Assembly (NCBI RefSeq): GCF_900120295.1
Contig: NZ_LT635470.1
Location: forward strand, 372,001-436,000
Source of the DNA: Blautia sp. Marseille-P3201T
Lineage (GTDB): Bacteria; Bacillota; Clostridia; Lachnospirales; Lachnospiraceae
Direction: 5' to 3'
Length of the DNA stretch: 64,000 nt
Under the pieces are notes generated by a model that was not told where the DNA came from, did no database searches, and saw only the letters and a list, made by a program, of their open reading frames with translations. The translations under genes and the position numbers were made by a program. Positions within the stretch are counted from its first letter, which is position 1, and every line of letters begins with the position of its first letter. Shown in pieces: positions 25,446 through 34,814 of the stretch.

Positions 25446-26048
25446 GTGAAAAACAAATGGCTGAAAAAAGGAATGGTTGTCTTAACGATTGGATGTATGG
25501 CGCTTCCTATGACCGGTTGTAAAGCTGAAAAGATATTTGATAAAGTATTAGAAAAATCCGACTCAAAAAAGGAAGAAAATACAGAGGAGGAGAAAAAGGA
25601 GGCAGAGCCGGAAGTACCAGTGGAAAAACCACAGTGGACAACAGATTTAAGCGGTTCTGTTACTTATACAAAGGATACTGAAGCAGAAGCATTGCAGGTA
25701 GAGGCAACGGCTTCCGATAATGGAACAATTTCTTATCAGTGGTATAAAAGCCTGACTAATACAAATGGTGGAGGCACAGTGATTGAAGGCGAAACTTCAA
25801 ATACATTTACACCGCCTACTAATGAAGCAGGTACTGTTTATTATTATGTGGTTGCCATTAATACAATTGGAAGCTCTACGAACAGAGTGACCAGTGAAAC
25901 TATGGAAGTAATTGTGTCAGAAGCTGCTCCGGAGGAAACAACTCCAGAAGAAACACCAACAGAAGGCGAAGCAGCAGAGGGAGAGGCAGCCGAAGGAAGC
26001 GAAACAACAGAGGAAACTACACCAGCAGAGGAGCAGCCGGCAGAATAA
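25446..26048 (+). CDS. Secreted lipoprotein with Ig-like domain and acidic repeat tail
   Basis: 200 residues from the GTG at 25446 (AAGGAGG eight bases upstream; an earlier in-frame start at 25425 would precede that site). The basic N-terminus and hydrophobic core end in a lipobox 'PMTGC' (Cys25), so it is probably lipid-anchored outside the membrane. A Lys/Glu-rich spacer leads to one Ig-like/bacterial beta-sandwich unit (~70-145, 'ATASDNGTISYQWYKSLTNT'). The C-terminal ~40 residues are low-complexity Glu/Thr/Pro/Ala with 'GEAAEGEAAEG' repeats. Function is unknown; surface binding or a wall spacer are options. Confidence 0.78.
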   Translation: MKNKWLKKGMVVLTIGCMALPMTGCKAEKIFDKVLEKSDSKKEENTEEEKKEAEPEVPVEKPQWTTDLSGSVTYTKDTEAEALQVEATASDNGTISYQWYKSLTNTNGGGTVIEGETSNTFTPPTNEAGTVYYYVVAINTIGSSTNRVTSETMEVIVSEAAPEETTPEETPTEGEAAEGEAAEGSETTEETTPAEEQPAE

Positions 26049-26067
26049 TTTAAAATTATGATGTTTT

Positions 26068-26101
26068 CAAGGATTCTCTTAGGAGAGTCCTTGCATTTTT
26101 T
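26068..26101 (+). terminator. Terminator after the lipoprotein gene
   Basis: An 11-bp stem (26068-26078 with 26083-26093, one U.G) has a TTAG loop and is followed by CAT6. Confidence 0.85.
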
Positions 26102-26147
26102 ATAGATGTTTAGTAAAATCATGTTAGATATAACAGGAGGCCAAAAC

Positions 26148-27176
26148 ATGGAAGAAATGATAAAAGTGGCTGTAGATGCCATGGGCGGTGACTATGCTCC
26201 TTCCGAAGCGATTAAAGGCGCGGTAGCTGCTGTAAATGAAAAGGAAAATGTGGAAGTCTTTTTAGTGGGGAAACAGGAAATTCTGGAAAGAGAATTATCA
26301 TCCTGTACATATCCGAAAGAGAGAATTCATGTTGTAGGAGCAACGGAAGTAATTGAAACCGGAGAGCCGCCGGTAGCCGCTATTCGTGGAAAGAAGAATT
26401 CCTCTATTGTAGTGGGAATGAAGCTGGTAAGACAGGGCGAAGCAGATGCTTTTGTATCAGCGGGAAGTTCAGGGGCTATTTTGGTAGGAGGAACTACAAT
26501 TGTAGGAAGGATTAAAGGAGTAGAAAGAGCGCCGTTAGCTCCACTTATTCCTACGAAAGACGGGGTATCCCTGCTTATTGACTGTGGGGCGAATGTAGAT
26601 GCAAGAGCTTCTCATTTGGTACAGTTTGCCCGCATGGGTTCTATTTACATGGAACACGTTATGGGGGTAAAAAATCCCAGAGTGGGAATTGTAAATATCG
26701 GTGTAGAAGAAGAAAAGGGAAATGCTCTGGTGAAAGAAACCTATCCTTTGCTGAAAGAATGTAAAGATATTAACTTTATCGGCAGCATTGAGGCAAGAGA
26801 AATTCCGGCAGGAGCAGCAGATGTTATTGTATCAGAAGCTTTTGTGGGAAATGTAATTTTAAAGTTATATGAAGGTCTGGGAGCTACTTTGATATCTAAA
26901 ATCAAAGGAAGCATGATGTCCAGCTTCCGCAGCAAAATGGGAGCGCTTCTTGTAAAGCCTGCCATGAAAAAAACACTGAAATCCTTTGATGCCAGCCAGT
27001 ATGGAGGCGCACCTCTTTTGGGATTGAAAGGTCTGGTAGTGAAGTGCCATGGTAATTCAAAGGAAACAGAATTTAAAAATGCCATTATTCAGTGCATTTC
27101 ATTTAAAGAACAGCATATCAGTCAGCGAATAGGTGAAAATTTAATAGCTGTACAAGAGAAAAAAGAGGAGATTTAG
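26148..27176 (+). CDS. plsX: Phosphate acyltransferase PlsX
   Basis: 342-residue enzyme transferring acyl groups from acyl-ACP to phosphate, giving acyl phosphate for PlsY in phospholipid synthesis. The start 'MIKVAVDAMGGDYAPSEAIKGA' region is diagnostic; 'SAGSSGAILVGG' and 'DCGANVDARASHLVQFA' also fit. The ATG at 26148 was chosen because AGGAGG (26135-26140) is seven bases upstream; the frame extends to 26106 without another good site. It opens the lipid/RNA-processing/chromosome operon and is followed by acpP after 11 bp. Confidence 0.95.
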   Translation: MEEMIKVAVDAMGGDYAPSEAIKGAVAAVNEKENVEVFLVGKQEILERELSSCTYPKERIHVVGATEVIETGEPPVAAIRGKKNSSIVVGMKLVRQGEADAFVSAGSSGAILVGGTTIVGRIKGVERAPLAPLIPTKDGVSLLIDCGANVDARASHLVQFARMGSIYMEHVMGVKNPRVGIVNIGVEEEKGNALVKETYPLLKECKDINFIGSIEAREIPAGAADVIVSEAFVGNVILKLYEGLGATLISKIKGSMMSSFRSKMGALLVKPAMKKTLKSFDASQYGGAPLLGLKGLVVKCHGNSKETEFKNAIIQCISFKEQHISQRIGENLIAVQEKKEEI

Positions 27177-27187
27177 GAGGATATATC

Positions 27188-27418
27188 ATGGAATTGGAAA
27201 AATTACAGCAGATAATAGCAGAGGTTTTAAATGTGGATACAGAGGAAATAACAAGGGATACCACATTTGTAGATGATTTGGGTGCAGACTCTCTGGATAT
27301 TTTCCAAATTGTGATGGGTATCGAGGAAGAATTTGATATTGAAATCCCAACAGAAGAAGTAGAGCAAATTGTTTCTGTCGGAGATGCGGTAGAACAGATT
27401 AAGCGTTTAATCGGGTAA
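27188..27418 (+). CDS. acpP: Acyl carrier protein
   Basis: 76-residue acidic carrier of fatty-acid intermediates. The phosphopantetheine attachment Ser lies in 'DDLGADSLDIFQIVMGIE'. Length and charge match type II ACP. An AGGAGG site precedes the ATG. It is encoded between plsX, which consumes acyl-ACP, and rnc, a widely conserved order. Confidence 0.97.
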   Translation: MELEKLQQIIAEVLNVDTEEITRDTTFVDDLGADSLDIFQIVMGIEEEFDIEIPTEEVEQIVSVGDAVEQIKRLIG

Positions 27419-27424
27419 AAGCGA

Positions 27425-27475
27425 AATGTCTTCCCGTAAAGTCAGAAGTATTCTGATGAAGGGAGGACATTTTTG
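27425..27475 (+). terminator. Nested hairpin between acpP and rnc (attenuator or weak terminator)
   Basis: The outer stem AATGTCTTCCC (27425-27435) pairs with GGGAGGACATT (27461-27471, one wobble), enclosing a perfect inner hairpin TCAGAA-GTA-TTCTGA; T4 follows. Within a conserved operon it probably lowers read-through into rnc-smc or acts as an RNA-processing site. Confidence 0.6.
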
Positions 27476-27507
27476 TATCATAAAGAAAAAGAATAAAAGG
27501 AGTAGAG

Positions 27508-28218
27508 ATGAAGAATTCGAAGAAATTTTTAGAACTGGAGAGAAAAATTGGATATGAGTTTGAGAACTTTGATCTTTTAGTCAATGCATTGACTCACAGT
27601 TCTTATGCAAATGAACATCATATTGCTTATAAAGGAAATAATGAAAGACTGGAATTTTTGGGAGATGCTGTATTAGAGCTTACTTCCAGTGAATTTTTAT
27701 TTTATCAATATGCAGATTTACCGGAAGGAAAGCTGACGAAGAAACGTGCCAGTATTGTATGTGAGCCTACTCTTGCTCTTTGTGCAAAGGAGATTTCATT
27801 AGGAGATTATTTGCTTTTAGGTAAAGGGGAAGAGGCAACAGGAGGCAGAAATCGAAATTCTATTATTTCAGATGCAATGGAAGCGCTAATTGGGGCAATT
27901 TATCTGGACGGCGGTTTTGCTAATGCAAAAGAGTTTATTCATAAATATATATTAAATGACATTGAGAATAAGCAGCTCTTTTATGATAGCAAGACTACAC
28001 TTCAGGAAATTGTGCAGGCACAGTATGAAGATGATGTACAATATGTGCTGGTGAAGGAAGAAGGACCGGACCATAACAAATCTTTTTATGTAGAAGCACT
28101 TCTGGGGGACAGAAAACTGGGAGAAGGCTGTGGACATACAAAGAAAGCAGCAGAGCAGCAGGCAGCATACTGCGCTATTAAAAAGCTGAGAAATGAAAAG
28201 GGAGATTTATGTATTTAA
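27508..28218 (+). CDS. rnc: Ribonuclease III
   Basis: 236-residue double-strand-specific endoribonuclease that processes rRNA precursors and structured mRNAs. The catalytic signature 'NERLEFLGDAVLEL' is present, as is the second acidic cluster 'SDAMEALIGAIYLDGG'. The C-terminal ~70 residues are a dsRNA-binding domain ('KTTLQEIVQAQ...', 'GHTKKAAEQQAAYCAI'). It overlaps the smc start by 10 bp, showing translational coupling. The nested hairpin upstream at 27425 is a possible target of its own product. Confidence 0.96.
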   Translation: MKNSKKFLELERKIGYEFENFDLLVNALTHSSYANEHHIAYKGNNERLEFLGDAVLELTSSEFLFYQYADLPEGKLTKKRASIVCEPTLALCAKEISLGDYLLLGKGEEATGGRNRNSIISDAMEALIGAIYLDGGFANAKEFIHKYILNDIENKQLFYDSKTTLQEIVQAQYEDDVQYVLVKEEGPDHNKSFYVEALLGDRKLGEGCGHTKKAAEQQAAYCAIKKLRNEKGDLCI

Positions 28219-31200
28219 AAAGTATTGAAGTGCAGGGATTTAAGTCTTTTGCCAATAAAATTACATTTGAATTTCATAACGGAATTACGGGAATTGTAGG
28301 ACCAAATGGAAGTGGGAAAAGTAATGTAGGCGATGCAGTGCGCTGGGTTCTGGGGGAACAAAGCGCCAAGCAGCTTCGAGGCGGTAATATGCAGGACGTT
28401 ATTTTCTCAGGAACAGAAACGAGAAAACCGCTGGGTTTTGCCTATGTGGCAATTACACTGGATAACAGTGACCACAAATTACCGATTGACTATCAGGAAG
28501 TTACCATTGCCCGAAGACTGTATCGTTCAGGGGAAAGTGAATACCTTTTAAACGGAACATCCTGTCGCTTAAAAGATGTAAATGAACTTTTTTATGATAC
28601 AGGTATTGGAAAAGAAGGATACTCCATTATCGGACAGGGACAGATTGATAAAATATTAAGTGGAAAACCAGAGGAAAGACGAGAGCTTTTTGACGAGGCA
28701 GCAGGAATTGTAAAGTTTAAAAGAAGAAAGAATACAGCTATTAAAAAGCTGGAGGAAGAACAGCAAAATCTTACCCGTGTCAATGATATTTTATCAGAGC
28801 TTACAAGACAGTTAGCGCCGCTGGAGAAACAGGCAGAGACAGCCAAGGTATATCTAAAGAAAAAAGAAACTTTAAAGCAGTTAGATATTCAGATGTTTTT
28901 GGTGGAAATGGCAAGAATTCGAGAGCAGTTAAAGGCTGTGGAAGAAAAGTATGAAATTGCTCAGTCTGATTTGGAAGAAACCTGTAAGAACTTTGATGTG
29001 ACGAAAACAGAATATGAGAATTTAGAAAAAGAGCTGGAAGCTTTAGAAGAAGAAATTCAGAAATCCAGAGAGCAGTCTACACAGAAAACTTTAGAAAAAC
29101 AAAATCTGGAAAACCAAATTCACCTTTTGCAGGAGCAAATTCACTCCGCAAAGCAAAATGAAACACAGTATCAGGAAAGAAGTTTTGCTTTGGAAGTGGA
29201 TATTGAGAAACGAAAAAAAGAAGAGCAGGGGTATCTGGAAGAAAAATTACAGTTAGAAGAAAAAGCAGCAGAGTTTTCCAAGGTACAGTTTCAGGCACAG
29301 GAAGCATTTAAGGGGATAGCCATTGAAATCCATAATTTAGAGGAAGCTATTGAAGCAGGAAAAAATGAGATTATTGAAATCTTAAACCAGAGAGCTTCTA
29401 TTAAAGGAAAATTACAGCGTTATGACACGATGATGGAGCAGATTTCCATTCGGAAAGTCGCTTTAAATCAGAGAAATTTGACCTTGCGAAGTGAAGCTGC
29501 ACAGTTAGATGCTTCAGAAGAACAGTATAAAATACAAAAACAGGAAATTGAAGAAACTATTGAAAAGCTTATTCGTCAGGGAAATCGCTGTGAGGACCAG
29601 ATTAAAAAATACCAGGCGGAAATTTCAAGAACTACACAGCAGCTGGAAAATGAAAAGACCGCTTATCACAGAGAAGCATCCAGACTGGAGTCTTTGAAAA
29701 ATATTACGGAGCGTTATGATGGTTATGGAAACAGTATTCGCCGTGTTATGGAGCAGAAGAAAAATGTTTCTGGAATTAAAGGTGTTGTGGCAGACCTCTT
29801 AAAAGTAGAGAAAAATTATGAGACAGCCATTGAAACGGCTTTGGGAGGCAGTATTCAGAACATTGTTACAGATAATGAGAATACAGCCAAGGGAATGATT
29901 GAATTTCTAAAGAAGAACAAGTATGGCCGCGCTACCTTCCTCCCTCTTACCAGTATGAAGAATAAAAAGACCTTTAATAATCCGGCAGCATTAAAAGAAC
30001 CGGGAGTAATCGGTGTTGCCAGTGATTTGGTTCAGGTAGAGGCTGCGTATGAAGGACTGGCAAATTATCTTCTTGGCAGAACTCTGGTAGTAGACCATAT
30101 TGACCATGGAATTGCCATTGCAAAGAAATACCAGTATACCATTCGTATGGTTACCATAGAAGGAGAGTCTTTAAATCCCGGCGGTTCTCTTACCGGTGGT
30201 GCTTTTAAGAATAACAGTAATCTTCTGGGAAGACGAAGGGAAATTGATGAGCTTCACGGAAATGTAGAAAAGCTGAAATTAAATATTGAAAAATTGCAGG
30301 CGGCACTGGAAGAATACCGCAATAAGCGAAATCATTTCCGTGATGAGGCCGCCCATATGCAGGAAAGTCTGCAGGAGCAGTATATTCAGGAAAATACTGT
30401 GCAGATGAACTTAAATTCCATGTCAGATAAAAGAGCAGAGATTAAGCAGGGATATGAGAATTTAAAAAGAGAAAATGCAGAGCTTGAAAAGCAGACAAAA
30501 GAGATTGAGGAAAACAGCCAGTCTATTCAGTTGGAAATGGAAGCCAGCGCCAGTCAGGAAACGGCATTGGAAAAATCCATTAATGAAAAGCAGGAAGAAT
30601 TGGAGAATAAGAAAAAGCAAGAGACAGATATTTCCAAAGAACTGGAGAAAAGCCAGTTAGAGGGAGCAGGTATTACTTCCAGAAAAGGCTTTATTCAGGA
30701 AAACCTAAGACGTATTAAAGAAGAATTGGAAAGTCTTACAAAGCAAAAAGAGGTTCTCTTTGCAGGAATGGAAGAAGGCAAAGAGGAAGCTTTGAAAAAA
30801 GAAGGGGAAATTCTAAAAATTCGTCAGGAAATAGAGCTTGCAGCAAAAGAGGAAGAAGAAGATAAAGAAAAATTGCAGGAAGCTCTTTTGAAAAAAGAGA
30901 AAATGACACAAGAACATAAGGCGTTTTTTTCAAAGAGAGATGAATTATCTGCAAGGATGAATTTGCTGGATAAGGAAAGCTATCGTTTGTTGGGACAAAA
31001 AGAAAAGCTGGAAGAAAATCAGGAAACTCAGGTAAATTATATGTGGGAAGAGTATGAAATCACATATAGTCAGGCGTTAATTGATATGCCGGATGAACTG
31101 CAGGAAAGAGCAGAGATAAAAAATGCGATTTCCAATATGAGAAGTGAAATCAGGCAGCTGGGTAATGTGAATGTCAATGCTATTGAGGAATACAAAGAGC

Positions 31201-31769
31201 TTTCTGAGCGTCACACTTTTATGAAGACGCAGCATGATGATTTAGTTCAGGCAGAAGAAACCTTACAGGGAATTATTAATGAGCTGGATACCGGAATGCG
31301 ACGTCAGTTTGAGGAAAAGTTCGGACAAATCCGTATAGAATTTGATAAGGCATTTAAGGAACTTTTCGGAGGAGGAAAGGGTACGCTGGAGCTTGACGAG
31401 GAAGAAGATATTCTGGAGGCGGGAATTCGCATTATTTCTCAGCCACCGGGAAAGAAATTACAGAATATGATGCAGCTTTCCGGTGGAGAAAAGGCGCTGA
31501 CAGCCATTGCCCTTTTATTTGCCATCCAAAATCTGAAACCATCTCCGTTCTGTTTGTTAGATGAGATTGAGGCGGCACTTGATGACTCGAATGTCACAAG
31601 ATATGCAAAATATCTTCATAAGTTGACAAAGAATACACAGTTTATTATTATAACACATAGAAGAGGTACGATGACAGCAGCAGACCGCTTGTACGGTATT
31701 ACCATGCAGGAAAAAGGTGTGTCAACGCTGGTATCTGTAGATCTTATTGAAAATGACTTGGATAAATAG
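28209..31769 (+). CDS. smc: Chromosome segregation protein SMC
   Basis: 1186-residue condensin ATPase that forms a dimeric ring with ScpA/ScpB. N-terminal Walker A 'GPNGSGKSNV' (residues 31-40), a long coiled coil (~170-500), a hinge (~510-670, 'GVVADLLKVEKNYETAIETALG'), a second coiled coil (~680-1010), and a C-terminal ABC signature 'LSGGEKAL' (1090) with Walker B 'FCLLDEIEAALDDSN'. Length and order match bacterial SMC. It overlaps rnc upstream and is followed after 9 bp by ftsY, the classic rnc-smc-ftsY arrangement. Confidence 0.97.
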   Translation: MYLKSIEVQGFKSFANKITFEFHNGITGIVGPNGSGKSNVGDAVRWVLGEQSAKQLRGGNMQDVIFSGTETRKPLGFAYVAITLDNSDHKLPIDYQEVTIARRLYRSGESEYLLNGTSCRLKDVNELFYDTGIGKEGYSIIGQGQIDKILSGKPEERRELFDEAAGIVKFKRRKNTAIKKLEEEQQNLTRVNDILSELTRQLAPLEKQAETAKVYLKKKETLKQLDIQMFLVEMARIREQLKAVEEKYEIAQSDLEETCKNFDVTKTEYENLEKELEALEEEIQKSREQSTQKTLEKQNLENQIHLLQEQIHSAKQNETQYQERSFALEVDIEKRKKEEQGYLEEKLQLEEKAAEFSKVQFQAQEAFKGIAIEIHNLEEAIEAGKNEIIEILNQRASIKGKLQRYDTMMEQISIRKVALNQRNLTLRSEAAQLDASEEQYKIQKQEIEETIEKLIRQGNRCEDQIKKYQAEISRTTQQLENEKTAYHREASRLESLKNITERYDGYGNSIRRVMEQKKNVSGIKGVVADLLKVEKNYETAIETALGGSIQNIVTDNENTAKGMIEFLKKNKYGRATFLPLTSMKNKKTFNNPAALKEPGVIGVASDLVQVEAAYEGLANYLLGRTLVVDHIDHGIAIAKKYQYTIRMVTIEGESLNPGGSLTGGAFKNNSNLLGRRREIDELHGNVEKLKLNIEKLQAALEEYRNKRNHFRDEAAHMQESLQEQYIQENTVQMNLNSMSDKRAEIKQGYENLKRENAELEKQTKEIEENSQSIQLEMEASASQETALEKSINEKQEELENKKKQETDISKELEKSQLEGAGITSRKGFIQENLRRIKEELESLTKQKEVLFAGMEEGKEEALKKEGEILKIRQEIELAAKEEEEDKEKLQEALLKKEKMTQEHKAFFSKRDELSARMNLLDKESYRLLGQKEKLEENQETQVNYMWEEYEITYSQALIDMPDELQERAEIKNAISNMRSEIRQLGNVNVNAIEEYKELSERHTFMKTQHDDLVQAEETLQGIINELDTGMRRQFEEKFGQIRIEFDKAFKELFGGGKGTLELDEEEDILEAGIRIISQPPGKKLQNMMQLSGGEKALTAIALLFAIQNLKPSPFCLLDEIEAALDDSNVTRYAKYLHKLTKNTQFIIITHRRGTMTAADRLYGITMQEKGVSTLVSVDLIENDLDK

Positions 31770-31778
31770 GAGGTAAGA

Positions 31779-32732
31779 ATGGCAGAAGGAAAAGAAAAGA
31801 AGGGTTTTTTTAAGCGGCTGGTAGAAGGACTTTCCAAAACAAGAGAAAATATTGTTTCGGGAATAGACTCTATTTTCAGTGGCTATTCCAGTATTGATGA
31901 TGATTTTTATGAAGAAATTGAAGAAATTTTAGTAATGGGTGACCTTGGCATTAACACTACAACAGCTATTATTGAACGTTTAAAGGAACAAGTATCTAAA
32001 CAGCATATTAAAGAACCTATGGAATGTAAAAAAATTCTCATGGACAGTATTAAGGAGCAGATGCAGGTAGGGGAAACCGCTTATGAGTTTGAAAATCGTA
32101 AGTCTGTTATTCTGGTAATCGGTGTCAATGGTGTGGGAAAAACAACTTCTGTAGGAAAGTTGGCAGGAAAGCTGAAAGGCCAGGGAAAAAAAGTTATTAT
32201 GGCAGCGGCAGATACCTTCCGTGCAGCAGCAGGAGAGCAGCTTACTCAATGGGCGAACAGAGCGGGAGTGGAACTTATTGGCGGTCAGGACGGAGCAGAC
32301 CCGGCGTCTGTGGTATATGATGCAATTGCAGCTACAAAAGCCAGAAATGCAGACGTTTTGATTTGTGATACAGCAGGAAGACTTCATAATAAGAAAAATC
32401 TTATGGAGGAGCTTCGCAAGATTTATCGCATTATTGAGAAGGAATATCCGGAAGCATATCTGGAAACACTGGTAGTTTTAGACGGCACAACAGGACAGAA
32501 TGCACTTGCACAGGCACGTCAGTTTAACGAAGTGGCAAATGTTACGGGAATTATTCTTACAAAGCTGGATGGTACGGCAAAAGGCGGTATTGCAGTGGCA
32601 ATTCAGTCAGAATTAGACATTCCGGTAAAATATATCGGAGTGGGTGAAGGCATTGATGATTTGCAGAAATTTAATTCCGATGAATTTGTAAATGCCCTGT
32701 TTAATATGGAAAACAATACACAAGAAAATTAA
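31779..32732 (+). CDS. ftsY: Signal recognition particle receptor FtsY
   Basis: 317-residue GTPase that receives SRP-ribosome complexes at the membrane. The N domain is residues ~1-100, then the G1 loop 'GVNGVGKTTSVGKLAG' (~115-130), 'DTAGRLHNKKNLMEEL' and 'TKLDGTAKGG'. It lacks the long acidic A domain, as is usual in Gram-positive bacteria. It is encoded right after smc. Its functional partner ffh lies nearly 30 kb away at 61.8 kb, whereas in many Bacillota the two are close together. Confidence 0.96.
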   Translation: MAEGKEKKGFFKRLVEGLSKTRENIVSGIDSIFSGYSSIDDDFYEEIEEILVMGDLGINTTTAIIERLKEQVSKQHIKEPMECKKILMDSIKEQMQVGETAYEFENRKSVILVIGVNGVGKTTSVGKLAGKLKGQGKKVIMAAADTFRAAAGEQLTQWANRAGVELIGGQDGADPASVVYDAIAATKARNADVLICDTAGRLHNKKNLMEELRKIYRIIEKEYPEAYLETLVVLDGTTGQNALAQARQFNEVANVTGIILTKLDGTAKGGIAVAIQSELDIPVKYIGVGEGIDDLQKFNSDEFVNALFNMENNTQEN

Positions 32733-32752
32733 AAGAGAGTGGGGAGATGCAC

Positions 32753-33964
32753 ATGCTTACATTAGAAAAATTTGAAGAGGCCTCAGAAGTGGTAAAACAG
32801 GTAACACAGGAAACAAAGCTTGTATACAGCGATTATTTCAGCAAAAGCACAGGTAATAAGGTTTATTTAAAACCGGAAAATATGCAGGTGACAGGGGCTT
32901 ACAAAATCAGAGGAGCTTATTATAAAATCAGTACCCTTTCTGAAGAGGAAAGAGCAAAAGGTTTAATTACGGCATCTGCGGGAAATCATGCACAGGGCGT
33001 AGCTTATGCTGCAAAGGCTTTTGGTGCAAAGGCGGTCATTGTAATGCCAACCACCACACCGCTGATTAAAGTGGAGAGAACAAAGAGCTACGGAGCAGAA
33101 GTTATTCTTCATGGCGATGTATATGATGAAGCATGTGCACATGCATATGAGCTGGCAGATAAACACGGCTATACTTTTATTCATCCCTTTGATGATCCTG
33201 CTGTGGCGACCGGTCAGGGAACCATTGCTATGGAGGTTATCAAAGAACTCCCACTGGTGGATTATGTTTTAGTACCAATTGGAGGCGGTGGTCTGGCAAC
33301 CGGTGTTTCTACTCTGGTAAAACTTTTAAATCCCAATATTAAGGTAATCGGTGTAGAGCCGGAAGGCGCTAATTGTATGCAGGCGTCTATTTTAAATGGA
33401 GAAGTAATGACACTTCCTACAGTCAATACGATTGCAGATGGTACTGCAGTGAAACGTCCTGGAGAAAAGATTTTTCCATATATTCAAAAGAATGTAGATG
33501 AAATCATCACAGTAAAAGACGAAGAACTGGTTGTTGCTTTTCTGGATATGGTAGAAAATCATAAGATGATTGTAGAAAATTCAGGCCTTCTTACTGTAGC
33601 AGCATTAAAACATCTGAAATTCCAGAACAAAAAGGTTGTGTCCATTTTAAGTGGTGGAAACATGGACGTAATTACCATGGCATCTGTGGTACAAAACGGA
33701 CTCATTGCCAGAGACAGAATTTTCACTGTTTCCGTACTTCTTCCGGATAAACCGGGTGAACTGGTACGTGTAGCTGCTGTAATTGCAAAACATCAGGGTA
33801 ATGTAATTAAGCTGGAGCATAATCAGTTTGTAAGTACCAACAGAACGGCAGCAGTGGAATTAAAAATCACTTTGGAAGCTTTCGGCACAGAACATAAGCA
33901 GGAAATTATGAAAGCATTAGAGGAAGAAGGATATCGTCCGAAACTGAAAATGGCAAGCTTATAA
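32753..33964 (+). CDS. ilvA: Threonine ammonia-lyase (medium form)
   Basis: 403-residue PLP enzyme converting L-threonine to 2-oxobutanoate and ammonia. The PLP lysine lies in 'QVTGAYKIRGAYYK', the glycine-rich phosphate-binding loop is 'PIGGGGLATGV', and a single C-terminal ACT-like domain (~330-403, 'SVLLPDKPGELVRVAAVIAKHQGNV') marks the medium form, intermediate between catabolic TdcB and long biosynthetic IlvA. The ATG at 32753 fits GGGGAG six bases upstream. It follows ftsY after 20 bp and so may be co-transcribed. Whether it serves isoleucine synthesis or threonine catabolism is not decided by the sequence. Confidence 0.93.
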   Translation: MLTLEKFEEASEVVKQVTQETKLVYSDYFSKSTGNKVYLKPENMQVTGAYKIRGAYYKISTLSEEERAKGLITASAGNHAQGVAYAAKAFGAKAVIVMPTTTPLIKVERTKSYGAEVILHGDVYDEACAHAYELADKHGYTFIHPFDDPAVATGQGTIAMEVIKELPLVDYVLVPIGGGGLATGVSTLVKLLNPNIKVIGVEPEGANCMQASILNGEVMTLPTVNTIADGTAVKRPGEKIFPYIQKNVDEIITVKDEELVVAFLDMVENHKMIVENSGLLTVAALKHLKFQNKKVVSILSGGNMDVITMASVVQNGLIARDRIFTVSVLLPDKPGELVRVAAVIAKHQGNVIKLEHNQFVSTNRTAAVELKITLEAFGTEHKQEIMKALEEEGYRPKLKMASL

Positions 33965-33992
33965 TCCTTTGGAAAAAGGTAAAGGGGGTATT

Positions 33993-34424
33993 TTGAAGAA
34001 AGAGAAGATTTTGACTTATTCTATGATTGGATTTTATTGTCTTTGGTGTATGTTGGAAATATATATGATATTTTCAGGCACTCGATTAAGCGGGCAGAGC
34101 GTATCAGAAAATACGATGCAGATACGAATGGGACTATATAATGTAAAAAATGTATTGGGATATGCCCTTGCTTTTGTTTTTGCACTGGATTGCTGGTATT
34201 TTGGGTTTTATAAAACAAAATCCACGAAAGCGCTGTTTCTGAAAATACTGAAAAACATGACAGTTTTATTGGCATTATACGTTGTAATAACCGGAATTGC
34301 AAGTTTTATCAATTCGGGAATAGGCGGTTATATGAACTATTTTGAACCTCTTTATTTGGTAATTAGCGTTACAATTATGAGCTTTCTTGTGGGAACTTAT
34401 TTAAAAACCATTAAAAAATATTAG
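33993..34424 (+). CDS. Small multi-pass membrane protein, unknown function
   Basis: 143 residues if read from the TTG at 33993, just after AAAGGGGG (33981-33988). About four hydrophobic segments are visible ('SMIGFYCLWCMLEIYMIF', 'VLGYALAFVFALDCWYFGFY', 'VLLALYVVITGIASF', 'LYLVISVTIMSFLVGTYL'). I do not recognise a family. It starts a run of small accessory genes directly after ilvA. The start is uncertain; an ATG at 34022 is the alternative. Confidence 0.55.
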   Translation: MKKEKILTYSMIGFYCLWCMLEIYMIFSGTRLSGQSVSENTMQIRMGLYNVKNVLGYALAFVFALDCWYFGFYKTKSTKALFLKILKNMTVLLALYVVITGIASFINSGIGGYMNYFEPLYLVISVTIMSFLVGTYLKTIKKY

Positions 34425-34464
34425 TGCGGAAACTTATTAGCTAATATGCTAAGAGGGTGAGCAG

Positions 34465-34740
34465 ATGAAAAAGTTAAAAGATATTTGTTTAACAATTATT
34501 ATTGTATTAGCTGCTTTATGGGGTACTATGTTTCTCACAGATTATTTTCGATGTTCTTCCTTTGAAGAGCCGATATTTGTTGTCCCAAAGGATATTGTTG
34601 ATGAAAGTGGTTCAGGAACGTATCAAGGCTTAGGATATACTGTTGAGATTGAAAAGTATAATCATGAAGTATATGGGAAGGGAATACTGGCAATAGATAT
34701 GAAGCTGTTTGGCAAAAGAATTATTAGTACGATTACATAA
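34465..34740 (+). CDS. Small membrane-anchored protein, unknown function
   Basis: 91 residues. A single N-terminal hydrophobic segment ('[22 protein letters not shown]') suggests a signal anchor, followed by a ~65-residue extracytoplasmic domain with the beta-like stretch '[16 protein letters not shown]'. A good AAGAGGGTGAG site precedes the ATG. Only one cysteine is present and no lipobox. No family recognised. It is followed by an 11-bp hairpin (34759-34769 with 34775-34785) without a T tract. Confidence 0.6.
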   Translation: MKKLKDICLTIIIVLAALWGTMFLTDYFRCSSFEEPIFVVPKDIVDESGSGTYQGLGYTVEIEKYNHEVYGKGILAIDMKLFGKRIISTIT

Positions 34741-34814
34741 GGCTCTATGCTAATGATTGGGGCGGAATTTTCGGAATTCCGCTCCAAAGCTATATTAGGG
34801 TGAAAGGGGAAAGT

